In this document: piece by piece, positions 41,174 to 50,193 of the stretch
Layout of the letters: each line of letters starts with the position of its first letter
Numbering within the stretch: the stretch's first letter is position 1
From: Rhodococcus wratislaviensis
GTDB lineage: Bacteria > Actinomycetota > Actinomycetes > Mycobacteriales > Mycobacteriaceae
DNA length: 64,000 nt
NCBI RefSeq assembly: GCF_900455735.1
Contig: NZ_UAUI01000024.1
Span: forward strand, 186,001-250,000
Direction of reading: 5' to 3'
Made by a program: the position numbers and the translations under genes
The notes under the pieces: generated by a model
Seen by the model: only the letters and a program-made list of their open reading frames with translations
Databases searched by the model: none
What the model was told of the DNA's origin: nothing

Positions 41174-42769
41174 GTGTCTGCACTCAATCGCCGCTCCTTT
41201 CTGGCCGGGGCCGCTGCCGCGGGGGTTGCGTTGGCGAGTCCACGCATCGCGCAGGCCGGGACCGGACTCGCGGGTCGCCGCACGACCGTGCCTCTCACCC
41301 GCGAAGATCACCGGGTCATCGTCGTCGGGTCGGGGTTCGGCGGCGGCGTCGCGGCGCTTCGGCTCGCGGAAGCCGGGGTGCCCGTTGTGGTGCTCGAGCG
41401 TGGAATGCGCTGGCCCACAGGGCCGGACGCGGAGACCTTCCCTCGCGCGACCGCCCCGGACAAGCGCATCCTCTGGTACCGGTCCAGTCCGCAACTGTTC
41501 GGTGAGCCAGTGGCGCTGGAGCCGTACACCGGTCTGCTCGAGGCGGTGCCCGGCGACAACATGACCGCACTGTGCGCGGCAGGCGTCGGCGGTGGTTCCC
41601 TGGTCTACCAAGGGATGACGTTGCAACCGGCTGAGGCCGTCTTCAACACGCACCTTCCCGAAGCACTCGACTGGGCCACCATGGACCGAGTTCACTACCC
41701 GCGGGTCGCGCAGATGTTGCGGCTCGCCGTCGCCCCCGATGAGTTGATCGACAGCCCGAATTACCAGGCCGCGAGGGTGTTTGCGCAGAACGTGCAGCGA
41801 GCGGGACTGCCCGTGTCGAAGATCCCGATGCCGATCGACTGGAACTTCGCGCTCGACGAACTCCGCGGCCGCATGAAACCCTCGTACACCAACGGCGACG
41901 GCGCCCTCGGGGTCAACAACGGCGGCAAGCACTCGGTCGACGTCACCTACATCGCTGCCGCGGAAGCGACCGGCCGGGTGACGGTGGAAACCCTGCACCA
42001 GGTCACCGATGTCGAACGCGCCCCGGACGGCCGCTGGACGGTGTACGTCGACCGGATCGATACGTCCGGCACCGTGCTCGAGACCAAGATCCTCACCACG
42101 AATGCCCTGGTGATGGCCGCCGGCAGCCTGGGCACCACCAAGTTGCTTGTGCGCGCGGGGGCGACGGGCCGGATCCCGGATCTGCCGGACGGACTCGGAA
42201 CCGGGTGGGGAACCAACGCCGACCGAATCTATGTCTGGACGAGCCTCGAAGAAGAGTTCGGCGCTCCGCAGGGTGGCCCGGTCGTCTACGGCAGTTTGAA
42301 CTGGGACGACCCCGCCACCGCCGTCACGGTCATCCAGGCGTCGATGCCACCACTGTCTTTCGACGCACGCAGCACCATGCTCGTCGGATACGGAGTCAGC
42401 GACGGCCGTGGGAGTTTCGTGTACGACTCGGCCACCGACGACGCGGTACTGCGCTGGCCCCAGGAAGGCGACGCCGTCATCCAGAACGGCCGCATCGATC
42501 CGATGGTGCGGAAGATCGCCGGGCCGGGAAGCCTACTCACGGACACCAACGCGCTGTTCCCCTCCACCTGGCATCCGCTCGGTGGGGCGTCGATGGGCTC
42601 GGTGTGCGACCTCGAAGGCCGAGTGCTCGGCCAGCGCGGACTGTATGTCCTCGACGGCGCACTGATGCCCGGCAACACCGCGGCCTGCAATCCGTCGATG
42701 ACCATCGCCGCGGTCGCCGAACGCGCCCTGGACCACCTGGTGGCCCGCGACGTCGGAACGGTGATCTGA
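41174..42769 (+). CDS. Secreted cholesterol-oxidase-like FAD enzyme (GMC family)
   Basis: FAD-dependent sterol oxidase type, 531 residues. The N-terminus NRRSFLAGAAAAGVALA is a twin-arginine signal, so it is exported folded with FAD. The dinucleotide motif GSGFGGGVAALRLAEAG follows at about 52-68, with LERG at the end of beta-2. Cholesterol oxidase landmarks near the C-terminus are STWHPLGGASMGSV and the GNTAACNPSMTIAAVAERA segment holding the catalytic Asn. Members oxidise and isomerise 3-beta-hydroxysterols to 4-en-3-ones with H2O2 release. The GTG at 41174 with GGGGGA upstream is preferred to the ATG at 41122 region, since it puts the Tat motif near the N-terminus. Confidence 0.88.
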   Translation: MSALNRRSFLAGAAAAGVALASPRIAQAGTGLAGRRTTVPLTREDHRVIVVGSGFGGGVAALRLAEAGVPVVVLERGMRWPTGPDAETFPRATAPDKRILWYRSSPQLFGEPVALEPYTGLLEAVPGDNMTALCAAGVGGGSLVYQGMTLQPAEAVFNTHLPEALDWATMDRVHYPRVAQMLRLAVAPDELIDSPNYQAARVFAQNVQRAGLPVSKIPMPIDWNFALDELRGRMKPSYTNGDGALGVNNGGKHSVDVTYIAAAEATGRVTVETLHQVTDVERAPDGRWTVYVDRIDTSGTVLETKILTTNALVMAAGSLGTTKLLVRAGATGRIPDLPDGLGTGWGTNADRIYVWTSLEEEFGAPQGGPVVYGSLNWDDPATAVTVIQASMPPLSFDARSTMLVGYGVSDGRGSFVYDSATDDAVLRWPQEGDAVIQNGRIDPMVRKIAGPGSLLTDTNALFPSTWHPLGGASMGSVCDLEGRVLGQRGLYVLDGALMPGNTAACNPSMTIAAVAERALDHLVARDVGTVI

Positions 42770-42857
42770 CTCCTCGATACGACCGGAACCCGTTCCGTAA
42801 CGAATCGTCGTCGGAATCGGACGTATCCGGGGAATCAGCACAAGGGGAGGAGTTCAC

Positions 42858-43265
42858 ATGAGGCGAACAGTGCGAAGATCGATGATCGGTGTGCTTGCGG
42901 TGAGTGCGTGGATCGGGTGCTCCGTCCCGGCGTCTGCCGAACCACCACAGTTCGACGGCATGACGACCCTCCAAGTCCCTGGAACGATTGTCGGCTGGCC
43001 GTTGACCCGCGGGGGCGCGTTCTACAACCCCGTCGTCCACCACGGACACGGCCAGATCTATCCGACCCCGGATGGTTACGGATATGAGTTCCAGTGGATC
43101 AATCTCTCGACTGGAGCGTCCGGGAATATCACCGACCGGCACCCCGACCGAGACGCGGTCACGACCGGCTCCGGTCAGGTAGTCGTCACCGTGACCGCGC
43201 ACCTGCCGGACCTGCACGACGTGTTCGGCACTCCGAGCGTGGGCACGTTCTACGTGGCACCGTAG
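42858..43265 (+). CDS. Small secreted protein of unknown function
   Basis: Protein of 135 residues that I do not recognise. It has a Sec-type signal peptide (RRSMIGVLAVSAWIGCSVPASA, cleavage after ASA near 27) and a mature part rich in beta-prone and aromatic residues (GATF-like GGAFYNPVVHHGHGQIYPTPDG, FQWINLSTGASG). GGGGAGG lies upstream of the ATG. It follows the sterol oxidase by about 90 bases on the same strand; a shared role is possible but unsupported. Confidence 0.78.
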   Translation: MRRTVRRSMIGVLAVSAWIGCSVPASAEPPQFDGMTTLQVPGTIVGWPLTRGGAFYNPVVHHGHGQIYPTPDGYGYEFQWINLSTGASGNITDRHPDRDAVTTGSGQVVVTVTAHLPDLHDVFGTPSVGTFYVAP

Positions 43266-43305
43266 GCGCGAGGTCACGGCGAGAAATCATGCGACTACAT
43301 CGCAC

Positions 43306-44682
43306 CTAACACTCCGTGACGTTGACAGCCAGTCCGCCCAGCGAGGTCTCCTTGTACTTCGACAGCATGTCCACGCCGGTCTGCCGCATGGTTTCGATGG
43401 CCTGGTCGAGGGTCACTCGGTGCGTCCCGTCGCCGTGCATCGCGATCTTCGCGGCGTTGACCGCTTTCACGGCGGCGACCGCGTTCCGTTCGATGCAGGG
43501 AATCTGAACGAGTCCACCGACCGGGTCGCAGGTGAGACCGAGGTTGTGTTCGATCGCGATCTCGGCGGCGTTCTCGACCTGTGCCGGTGTGCCGCCGAGC
43601 ATTTCGGTGAGGGCGGCGGCAGCCATCGAACAGGCGGATCCGACCTCGCCTTGGCAGCCCATCTCGGCGCCCGAGATCGACGCCCGGCCCTTGACGAGTG
43701 ATGCGATGGCGCCGGATGTGAGCAGGAAACGGACGATTGCGTCGTCGCGTTCATCGCCCGCGCCGACCGTGGGGACGAACCGTAGTGCCCAGTTGAGCAC
43801 TGCCGGTATCACGCCGGCCGCGCCGTTGGTGGGTGCGGTGACGACGCGCCCGCCGCCGGCATTCTCTTCGTTGACGGCCATCGCCGCCGCGTTGAGCCAG
43901 TCCATCGACACCGAGTGGTCGGTGCCGATCAGCCGTATCCGCTCGTACAGGCTGGGAGCACGGCGCTCGACCCCCAGCCCACCGGGAAGGCGGCCCCGGG
44001 TGTGGAAGCCGTGACGGATGGACTCGCTCATCACGTTCCAGACTTCGAGGAGATATCTCTGCACGTGGTCGGGGGAGCGGGTCGCGCACTCGTTCTGCCA
44101 CATCACATCGCTGATCGCGAGGCCCTCACGAACGCAGATGTCGAGTAGTTCCCCTGCCGTGGCGAATGGCCAGGGGACCGAGGGTGTTTGCGGCGCGGGC
44201 GCTCCGTCGCGCTCGACGAACCCTCCTCCGACGGAGTAGTACGTCGCCGTGTGGCCGGGTTGTGCGGTGTCGCTGTGCGGGGTGTCCGAGTGGGCCGTGA
44301 ACCGCAGGGTATTCGGATGCCGAGTGCCGGCGTCGCGCATGTGTAGGGTGATATCCGCAGTGGTGAAACGTAATTCGCAGTCCGGACCCAACCGCAGTGG
44401 GGATCCGGCATCGATCTCGGCGACGCGCGACCGTGCGTAGTCGGGGTCGATGGTGTCGGGCGCATTGCCCTCGAGGCCGAGGAGCACCGCCCCGAGGGTC
44501 CCGTGCCCACGTCCGGTCGCGGCCAGCGAGCCGTACAGGTCGACTTCGAGCCGGGAGACCGTGCCGAGGTCGGAGTTCTTCACCTCGTCGACGAACATCG
44601 AGCCTGCCTTCATCGGGCCGACGGTGTGCGAGCTCGACGGACCGATTCCGATCGAGAACAGATCGAAGACGCTGGTCACCAC
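43306..44682 (-). CDS. sdaA: L-serine dehydratase (ammonia-lyase), single-chain 4Fe-4S type
   Basis: Converts L-serine to pyruvate and ammonia. Protein of 458 residues fusing the beta and alpha domains: [18 protein letters not shown] near the N-terminus, and the iron-sulfur cysteines in [32 protein letters not shown] in the second half. Length is as for E. coli SdaA/SdaB. GTG start at 44682 with GGAG upstream, four bases after the M20 amidohydrolase stop, so it is the last gene of a three-gene operon. This neighbour suggests that serine is released from an N- or C-blocked form first. Confidence 0.93.
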   Translation of the reverse strand: MVTSVFDLFSIGIGPSSSHTVGPMKAGSMFVDEVKNSDLGTVSRLEVDLYGSLAATGRGHGTLGAVLLGLEGNAPDTIDPDYARSRVAEIDAGSPLRLGPDCELRFTTADITLHMRDAGTRHPNTLRFTAHSDTPHSDTAQPGHTATYYSVGGGFVERDGAPAPQTPSVPWPFATAGELLDICVREGLAISDVMWQNECATRSPDHVQRYLLEVWNVMSESIRHGFHTRGRLPGGLGVERRAPSLYERIRLIGTDHSVSMDWLNAAAMAVNEENAGGGRVVTAPTNGAAGVIPAVLNWALRFVPTVGAGDERDDAIVRFLLTSGAIASLVKGRASISGAEMGCQGEVGSACSMAAAALTEMLGGTPAQVENAAEIAIEHNLGLTCDPVGGLVQIPCIERNAVAAVKAVNAAKIAMHGDGTHRVTLDQAIETMRQTGVDMLSKYKETSLGGLAVNVTEC

Positions 44683-44685
44683 ACC

Positions 44686-45960
44686 CTACTCCGCGAGATG
44701 GGCGGCGGCCCGAGCGTCGTCGTCGTGGTCGACCATCGTGGCGCCCGTGGGACGCTCGGCGGCGCGGCGCAGCAGGTGTTCGCGCGTACCGGGATCCGAC
44801 GCGACGTCGACGATCGTCCATGCGAGTGCGGTCGCCCCCGTGATGGCGCAGTCGTCGCCCGCGTCGGAACCGGCCGCTCGTTCGAACTCCACGGTGTGCG
44901 GCGGACCCGCTGCACCGTCGAGTTTGATCATCGGGTGAATGCTGGGAACGACCCGTGAGACGTTGCCCATGTCCGTCGAACCGCCCGACCCGTCGTGCCT
45001 GTCCGCCACGGGAAGTCCGGACAGTTCGATGTTCGCGTCCCACGCCTGGGCAAGGAGCGGATCTTGGCGGATGCTGAGGTATCGGGGTTCGGTGCGCCCG
45101 TGCTCCCAGGAGCAGCCCGTCGCGATGGCGGCGCCTTCGAGGCACGCAAGCACCCGCTGTTTGGCGTCGATCATCTCCTCCAGGTTCTGCGACCGGACCT
45201 CGATGTCGAGGCGCGAGTACCCGGGGACGATGTTCGTCACCGTGCCGGCGTCGGAGGTGATCGATGCGACGCGGATCCCGTCGCGCAACTGCTGGCGCAG
45301 CAGACCGATGGCGACCTGTGCGAGAGTCGCGGCGGCGCCGGCGTTGACGGCCTCGTGCGGGGCTGCTGCGGCATGGGCGGCCCGGCCGGTGAACTCCACG
45401 ACGAAGCGGTCGACGCACTGCATGACGATCTGTGACGTGCGCACCTGGGTGTCGCTGTTCGACGGATGGACCATCGCCGACATCACGGCCGATTCGAACG
45501 CTCCCGCACGCATCAACGCGATCTTGCCGCCACCGTGCTCCTCGGCGGGGGTACCCAGGACCACGAGTTGCACGCCGAGATCGTCCGCGATCGGCTTCAG
45601 GGCAAGGGCCGCGCCGACGGAGATGGCGGCGATGACATTGTGGCCGCAGGCATGTCCGATCCCCGGCAGCGCGTCGTACTCCGCGCACAACACGACGCGG
45701 AAATCGCCGCTGCCGTATACCGCCTCGAACGAGGTCTCGATGTCGTATGCGCCCCTCGTGACGTCGAATCCTGCCGACTCGAGTTCCGTGGAGATGCGCT
45801 CGCACGCGAAGTGTTCGGCGAAGGCGAGCTCGGGCTGTGCGTGAATGTCGCGGCTGAGCGCGATGATTCGTCCACGCTCCTCGGTGATGGTGTGCGCGGC
45901 CGATTTCTTCAGGAGCTGGTTCGTTTCGGATGCGGTGGTGCTGTCGTCGACTCGCGTCAT
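44686..45960 (-). CDS. M20-family amidohydrolase (aminoacylase/AbgB-like)
   Basis: Zinc-type amidohydrolase of 424 residues. The metal-binding landmarks are VVLCAEYDALPGIGHACGHN, GTPAEEHGGGK (general base Glu pair) and MVHPS, with a dimerisation domain containing the VEFTGRAAHAAAAPHEAVNA lid region; STDMGNVS supplies a further metal ligand context. Such enzymes remove acyl or aminobenzoyl groups from amino acids. Placed between a DUF3100 membrane protein and serine dehydratase, it may hydrolyse an imported N-blocked amino acid. Confidence 0.88.
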   Translation of the reverse strand: MTRVDDSTTASETNQLLKKSAAHTITEERGRIIALSRDIHAQPELAFAEHFACERISTELESAGFDVTRGAYDIETSFEAVYGSGDFRVVLCAEYDALPGIGHACGHNVIAAISVGAALALKPIADDLGVQLVVLGTPAEEHGGGKIALMRAGAFESAVMSAMVHPSNSDTQVRTSQIVMQCVDRFVVEFTGRAAHAAAAPHEAVNAGAAATLAQVAIGLLRQQLRDGIRVASITSDAGTVTNIVPGYSRLDIEVRSQNLEEMIDAKQRVLACLEGAAIATGCSWEHGRTEPRYLSIRQDPLLAQAWDANIELSGLPVADRHDGSGGSTDMGNVSRVVPSIHPMIKLDGAAGPPHTVEFERAAGSDAGDDCAITGATALAWTIVDVASDPGTREHLLRRAAERPTGATMVDHDDDARAAAHLAE

Positions 45961-46033
45961 CGGTGATCGGCCTTCCAGTCGTCGTGGGTGTTCTGCTGTG
46001 TCGTCGCGTTCGCGAACGGGGGTCGGCGTGGGA

Positions 46034-47392
46034 TCACCTCCAGAATCCGAGCGCGAACTCGGCGATGAGGGTCGACAGCACGAAGGAGGCGAAGATCGCG
46101 GCGAATCCGACGGGAACGATCTTCCACCCGATCATCCGGAGCGCGGGAAGATTCTTTCCCACAGCCAATCCGGCGAATCCCAGCACCACCGCGCACATCG
46201 ACATGAAGTCGATCGATTCGGTGTTGTGGACGATCCACTCCGATCCGGGAAACCACCGACCCGATACGGATACGCCGAGCACGCTGGCCCAGATGACCGC
46301 GGTGATCTTGCCGCGGGTCAGACGGGACAGTGCGGTCGCGGCCAGCATGAGCCCGACGATGAGGGCGAAGCCGATGGGGATGCCGATCGTCGGCTCCCCT
46401 GCGGCGATCGTTGCGGCGGCGATGCAGATCGCGGCGACGATCGGGAGGCTCAGGTAGAGCGGAACGGTGATCTTTTCGTCGTCGTGGCCGAAGGGCGCGG
46501 CGTGTGTGTCGGCCGAGTCGGCGGGTGCGGGCGATGATTCGGTGCGCTCGCCCGAGACGACGGCGGGGCGGGACGAGGAGCGGGTGAGCAACCCGTAGAG
46601 ACGATCTGCCAGCGGAAGGGCGATCCAGACACCCACGTAGACGCCGAGAATCATGGTGATGAGGTTCGAGGTGGCCGCCAGTGCCAGGACCTGCTCGCCC
46701 ACTTCCGGGTGAGCCGCGGATATCGCAGCGGCACCGGCCGCCATCATCGATCCCGACCCGACGCCGGCACCCATCGCCAACGCCAGGGGGTCGAAGATGC
46801 CCAATGACGCGGTCAACGAGGCGATCAACGCAACAATGACGGCGCCGAACATCGTGCCGAAGACGTACATCGACAGCACACCGCGATATTCGTCCGATTT
46901 CACACCGAACCGGTCGCCCACGATGGCGAAGGATGCTTCCCGATCGATGGAAAACGTGGCACCGACCGTCGCGCGCCCCATCCGGAGTGCCACCGCGAGG
47001 GGAAGGGCAATCGCGACGGTCCCGACGAGGTGCCCGACCTCCTGCAACAGCAGAGCGGGCCCGGCGTCGAACAGGACGTCGATGTTGGGGCCGAGCGTGA
47101 GGCTCAACCGGGCGACCAGGAGCGAGACACCCACCGCCATGAGTGACTCGGCGACGGCCCACATCCCGGGCGTGAGCGGCCACCGCCGCTGTGCCGAGAC
47201 GAATCCGCCGGCGAGGAGCGCCCACACCATCGGGTACACGGCGATCGCGGCGGGGCCGAGGTTGATCTTCCAGACGCCGACGGCCTGGAACGCCGACACG
47301 ATCACGAGTGCGAGAACGGCCGGTAGCCACACTTCCCGCCGAAGCGGACCCGATGGTGTCCGACGGACCGACGGCGCAGGAATGACCTTCAT
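46034..47392 (-). CDS. DUF3100-family integral membrane protein (putative transporter)
   Basis: Membrane protein of 452 residues with roughly 11-12 hydrophobic segments. It fits the DUF3100 family, whose genes commonly sit beside M20 peptidases, as here. Notable segments are LALAMGAGVGSGSMMAAGAAA and the C-terminal GLAVGKNLPALRMIGWKIVPVGF. A loop around residues 270-305 is charged and low in complexity. It probably imports the substrate of the next enzyme. Start at ATG 47392 rather than the longer reading to 47446, because GGGG lies nine bases upstream and the leader is otherwise atypical. Confidence 0.85.
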   Translation of the reverse strand: MKVIPAPSVRRTPSGPLRREVWLPAVLALVIVSAFQAVGVWKINLGPAAIAVYPMVWALLAGGFVSAQRRWPLTPGMWAVAESLMAVGVSLLVARLSLTLGPNIDVLFDAGPALLLQEVGHLVGTVAIALPLAVALRMGRATVGATFSIDREASFAIVGDRFGVKSDEYRGVLSMYVFGTMFGAVIVALIASLTASLGIFDPLALAMGAGVGSGSMMAAGAAAISAAHPEVGEQVLALAATSNLITMILGVYVGVWIALPLADRLYGLLTRSSSRPAVVSGERTESSPAPADSADTHAAPFGHDDEKITVPLYLSLPIVAAICIAAATIAAGEPTIGIPIGFALIVGLMLAATALSRLTRGKITAVIWASVLGVSVSGRWFPGSEWIVHNTESIDFMSMCAVVLGFAGLAVGKNLPALRMIGWKIVPVGFAAIFASFVLSTLIAEFALGFWR

Positions 47393-47632
47393 GATTGTTG
47401 CCCCTACGAGGTGTAGTGCCGATATCGGCACGCAGGATTCATGCATACGAGCTGGGGGAATGATGGCGCATCAGGGAGTACACGCTGTCCGAGTCGCCGG
47501 ATACCGGCACAGAATGGGAAGTGTGCGCAGAATGCAGGATCTACGCGCCTAATATTGCAGGAGAAATGCCCACTGGGGCGGAGGCCCGGCCACCCCACCG
47601 GCAGGGCCCGTCGGTGGAAGGATTCGCAGGAC

Positions 47633-48628
47633 ATGACCGACGCGAGAGACACGATGCTGGCGGAGGAGGATCGGCGCCTGATCCATGCGCTCCAAATCGC
47701 GCCGCGGGCCCCGTGGACCGCGCTGGCACCCATCCTCGGAGTGGACGCCGTCACGATTGCCCGCCGGTGGTCCCGACTGCAGTCCGAGGGGCTGGCCTGG
47801 GTCACCGCCTACCCGGCCACCGCGGAACGCGTGCTCGCGCTCATCGAGCTGAAATGCCCGCCCGGCCGCACACGCGCTGTGGCGGACGAGATCGGTCGCG
47901 ACCGCGAAGCCATCACCATCGACCTGACGACCGGCGGCCGCGACCTGCTCGTCACCACCGCATTCGAGGACCATGAGCAGCTGAGTGACTATCTCCTCGA
48001 ACGCATGGGATCGCTCGACGGAATCTCGGACATGACCACCCACGTACTCACGGGCATCCACACCGACGCCCGCAGCTGGAGACTCAGGGCGCTCGACTCC
48101 ACGGAAGCCGCTGCCGTGCAACAACTCGCCAACAGCGCCCCGGCACCTCGTCGACTGCGGGCTCATCCGAAGGACGAGGCGGAGATCCTTCGTGAACTCG
48201 CCACCGACGGCCGCCTGCCCGCGACCGAGATCGCCGCACGGCTGTCCCTGAGCGTCGACAGCACGCGCGCATCGATGAACAACCTGCTCGCCTCGGGTCG
48301 CGCGGTGATTCGCACGGAAGTCGCACGGCGGCACTCCGGTCGACCGGCATACGCCTGGTACTTCCTGAAGTCGCCGGCGCGATCGATGGATCAGGTACTC
48401 GACCGACTGTCGACTCTCAGCGACGTCCGGCTCCTCGCCCCCACCATCGGTCCCTACAGCATCATCATGGCGATGTGGCTCCGAAATCTCGACGAGGTGC
48501 GCAAGTTGGAAACGGTCATCGAGCAGCATTGCCCCGACGTGATCATCGAAGACAGATCGCTCGTGCTGCGCACGCCCAAACATCTCGGTAGGCGACTGAC
48601 CGCCACAGGCCAGACCTCGCGCGGGTGA
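47633..48628 (+). CDS. Lrp/AsnC-family transcriptional regulator
   Basis: Regulator of 331 residues, about twice the length of a basic Lrp. It has two helix-turn-helix regions (LIHALQIAPRAPWTALAPILGVDAVTIARRW near 17-47 and ILRELATDGRLPATEIAARLSLSVDSTRASMNNL near 180-215) each followed by an AsnC-type ligand-binding (RAM-like) domain, so it looks like a tandem duplication. It is divergent from the DUF3100-M20-SdaA operon and probably controls it in response to an amino acid. ATG at 47633; a palindromic repeat lies after its 3' end. Confidence 0.88.
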   Translation: MTDARDTMLAEEDRRLIHALQIAPRAPWTALAPILGVDAVTIARRWSRLQSEGLAWVTAYPATAERVLALIELKCPPGRTRAVADEIGRDREAITIDLTTGGRDLLVTTAFEDHEQLSDYLLERMGSLDGISDMTTHVLTGIHTDARSWRLRALDSTEAAAVQQLANSAPAPRRLRAHPKDEAEILRELATDGRLPATEIAARLSLSVDSTRASMNNLLASGRAVIRTEVARRHSGRPAYAWYFLKSPARSMDQVLDRLSTLSDVRLLAPTIGPYSIIMAMWLRNLDEVRKLETVIEQHCPDVIIEDRSLVLRTPKHLGRRLTATGQTSRG

Positions 48629-48666
48629 GTCACTGACGGCAGCGATCGAACGTCACCCCATCGATC

Positions 48667-48715
48667 GCCCAATGTCACCGCGGTTCATTCTGATTGACCG
48701 GCTGTGACATTGGGC
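48667..48715. repeat. 49-bp palindromic repeat, copy 1
   Basis: GCCCAATGTCAC (48667-48678) pairs perfectly with GTGACATTGGGC (48704-48715) across a 25-base centre; symmetry extends four more bases on each side (GATC). It is about 38 of 49 bases identical to copy 2 at 49465-49513, with a compensatory A-T to G-C change in the stem. It begins 39 bases after the Lrp-type stop codon and may act as a terminator. Confidence 0.85.
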
Positions 48716-48868
48716 GATCATGCGTCGGTGGACGCTATGAAATGTTTCTTGACAACGCGTCGTGCGAGTGAATAAGTTGTTGCCTACATCACTGACACTC
48801 TGTTGTGTGAACTGACGCACTGTTGTCTGACCTATTTCATCCCCAACCATCGACAGAAGCGGACCGCC

Positions 48869-49495
48869 ATGTCTTCACAGACCAAGGGAATCCTGATCCA
48901 GGCGGTGCTCGGTGCCGTCCTCATCTCGATTCTGATGATCCCGTTCCAGGGCCTCACCCCCTTCGCCCCGTACAGCGCGATGCTGATCCTTCCGGTGATG
49001 CTGTTCTTCACCCTCCAGGCGCCTCCGAAGGCCCTCCTGGGGATGTTCCTGAGTTTCGCGTGCGGTGTCGGCTGGGCCGGGTTGTTCATGCTGGTCAAGG
49101 CCGCTCTGCCCGGGGTGCCGTTCGAACTGATGATGGGGGTCGGCGTGGCCCTCGTGATCTTCCTGATCCTGTCGGTGCACCCGATCCTGCTGGGACGCAC
49201 ACCCTTCGGAGTGGTCCCGGCGGTGCTGCTGGGCCTCATCGAGTCGTTGCTCGTCATGCTGCTGACCCCGATGCTCGCCCCCGGCGAACCGGGGCCGAAC
49301 CTGCTGTGGCTCCTCGTCATCTTCGGTTACGGCTGCGTCATGACCTTGATCCTCGTCGTGGTGCAGGACCGGCTTATCAGTGCGGCGCTCGGGACGACGT
49401 GGCGTTCCGCCCCGGCGGAGGACGCACCCAGCTCGCAGGTCCCGTCCACGCAGTCAGCGGGCAATCCCGATGTCACAGCGGTCCAATTCGACTGA
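48869..49495 (+). CDS. Small integral membrane protein (possibly DUF1097-like)
   Basis: Protein of 208 residues with five or six hydrophobic segments (GILIQAVLGAVLISILMIPF, YSAMLILPVMLFFTLQ, ALLGMFLSFACGVGWAGLFML, LMMGVGVALVIFLILSVHP, VVPAVLLGLIESLLVMLLTP, LLWLLVIFGYGCVMTLILVV). I do not firmly recognise the family; the layout is somewhat like DUF1097. The last ~10 codons and the stop are supplied by copy 2 of the palindromic repeat. Start ATG 48869, AAGCGGA upstream. The upstream gap holds copy 1 of the repeat. Confidence 0.75.
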   Translation: MSSQTKGILIQAVLGAVLISILMIPFQGLTPFAPYSAMLILPVMLFFTLQAPPKALLGMFLSFACGVGWAGLFMLVKAALPGVPFELMMGVGVALVIFLILSVHPILLGRTPFGVVPAVLLGLIESLLVMLLTPMLAPGEPGPNLLWLLVIFGYGCVMTLILVVVQDRLISAALGTTWRSAPAEDAPSSQVPSTQSAGNPDVTAVQFD

Positions 49496-49513
49496 CCCTC
49501 TGTGACATCGGGC
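49465..49513. repeat. 49-bp palindromic repeat, copy 2 (overlaps a gene 3' end)
   Basis: TCCCGATGTCAC (49465-49476) pairs with GTGACATCGGGC (49502-49513) at all but the outermost base, around a 25-base centre. It encodes the C-terminal PDVTAVQFD and stop codon of the membrane protein. Confidence 0.85.
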
Positions 49514-49557
49514 GCCGGGTGTGTGCGCCGCGGAGTGCCGGGGACTACGGTCTGCCT

Positions 49558-50187
49558 ATGGACGACGGTGGACTCGAGGGACTCGTTGCGCGCGCCCGGG
49601 CGCTGACCGAGCCGGGCACGCGCCGCATTCTCGGGATCGCCGGACCGCCCGGCTCGGGCAAGAGCACCGTCGCTGCGGCCGTGCTGGCGGCGCTGGGACC
49701 GTCCGCGGTGGTGGTGCCGATGGACGGATTCCATCTGGCGGGTGCGGAATTGATCCGCCTCGGCCGGGCCGGGCGCAAGGGCGCGCCGGACACGTTCGAC
49801 GCCGCCGGGTACGTGGCGCTGCTGCGCCGGCTGCGTGAACCCGACGGCGAGACCGTGTACGCCCCGCAGTTCCACCGTGAGGTCGAGGAGTCCTACGCCG
49901 GGTCGATCGCCGTCCCGCCGGACGTCCCGCTGGTGATCACCGAGGGCAACTATCTGCTCCTCGACGAGCAGCCGTGGGCGAGGGTGCGCGGCCTGCTCGA
50001 CGAGGCATGGTTCCTCGCCCCGGACGACGACGAGCGCGTCGCCCGGCTCGTCGAGCGGCACGTCCGCTTCGGCAAGTCGCCCGATGACGCCCGAAAATGG
50101 GTGCGGCGCAGCGACGAACGCAACACCGCGCTGGTCGCGCCCGGCCGAACCCGCGCCGACGTCGTCGTCCTCGGCGACCCGCTGTGA
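49558..50187 (+). CDS. P-loop nucleoside/sugar kinase (uridine kinase/FrcK-like)
   Basis: Kinase of 209 residues of the uridine kinase-like family that includes FrcK-type fructose kinases and YegS-unrelated panK-like proteins. It has Walker A GPPGSGKST (29-37), VPMDGFHLAGAEL (catalytic Asp region), YAPQFHREVEE and ITEGNYLLLDE, followed by an arginine-rich lid (RLVERHVRFGKSPDDARKWVRRSDE). It phosphorylates a sugar, nucleoside or related compound. It converges on the Gfo/Idh operon end. A TACGGT -10 at 49546-49551 stands six bases before the ATG and no ribosome binding site is seen, suggesting a leaderless mRNA. Confidence 0.85.
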   Translation: MDDGGLEGLVARARALTEPGTRRILGIAGPPGSGKSTVAAAVLAALGPSAVVVPMDGFHLAGAELIRLGRAGRKGAPDTFDAAGYVALLRRLREPDGETVYAPQFHREVEESYAGSIAVPPDVPLVITEGNYLLLDEQPWARVRGLLDEAWFLAPDDDERVARLVERHVRFGKSPDDARKWVRRSDERNTALVAPGRTRADVVVLGDPL

Positions 50188-50193
50188 GCGGGT

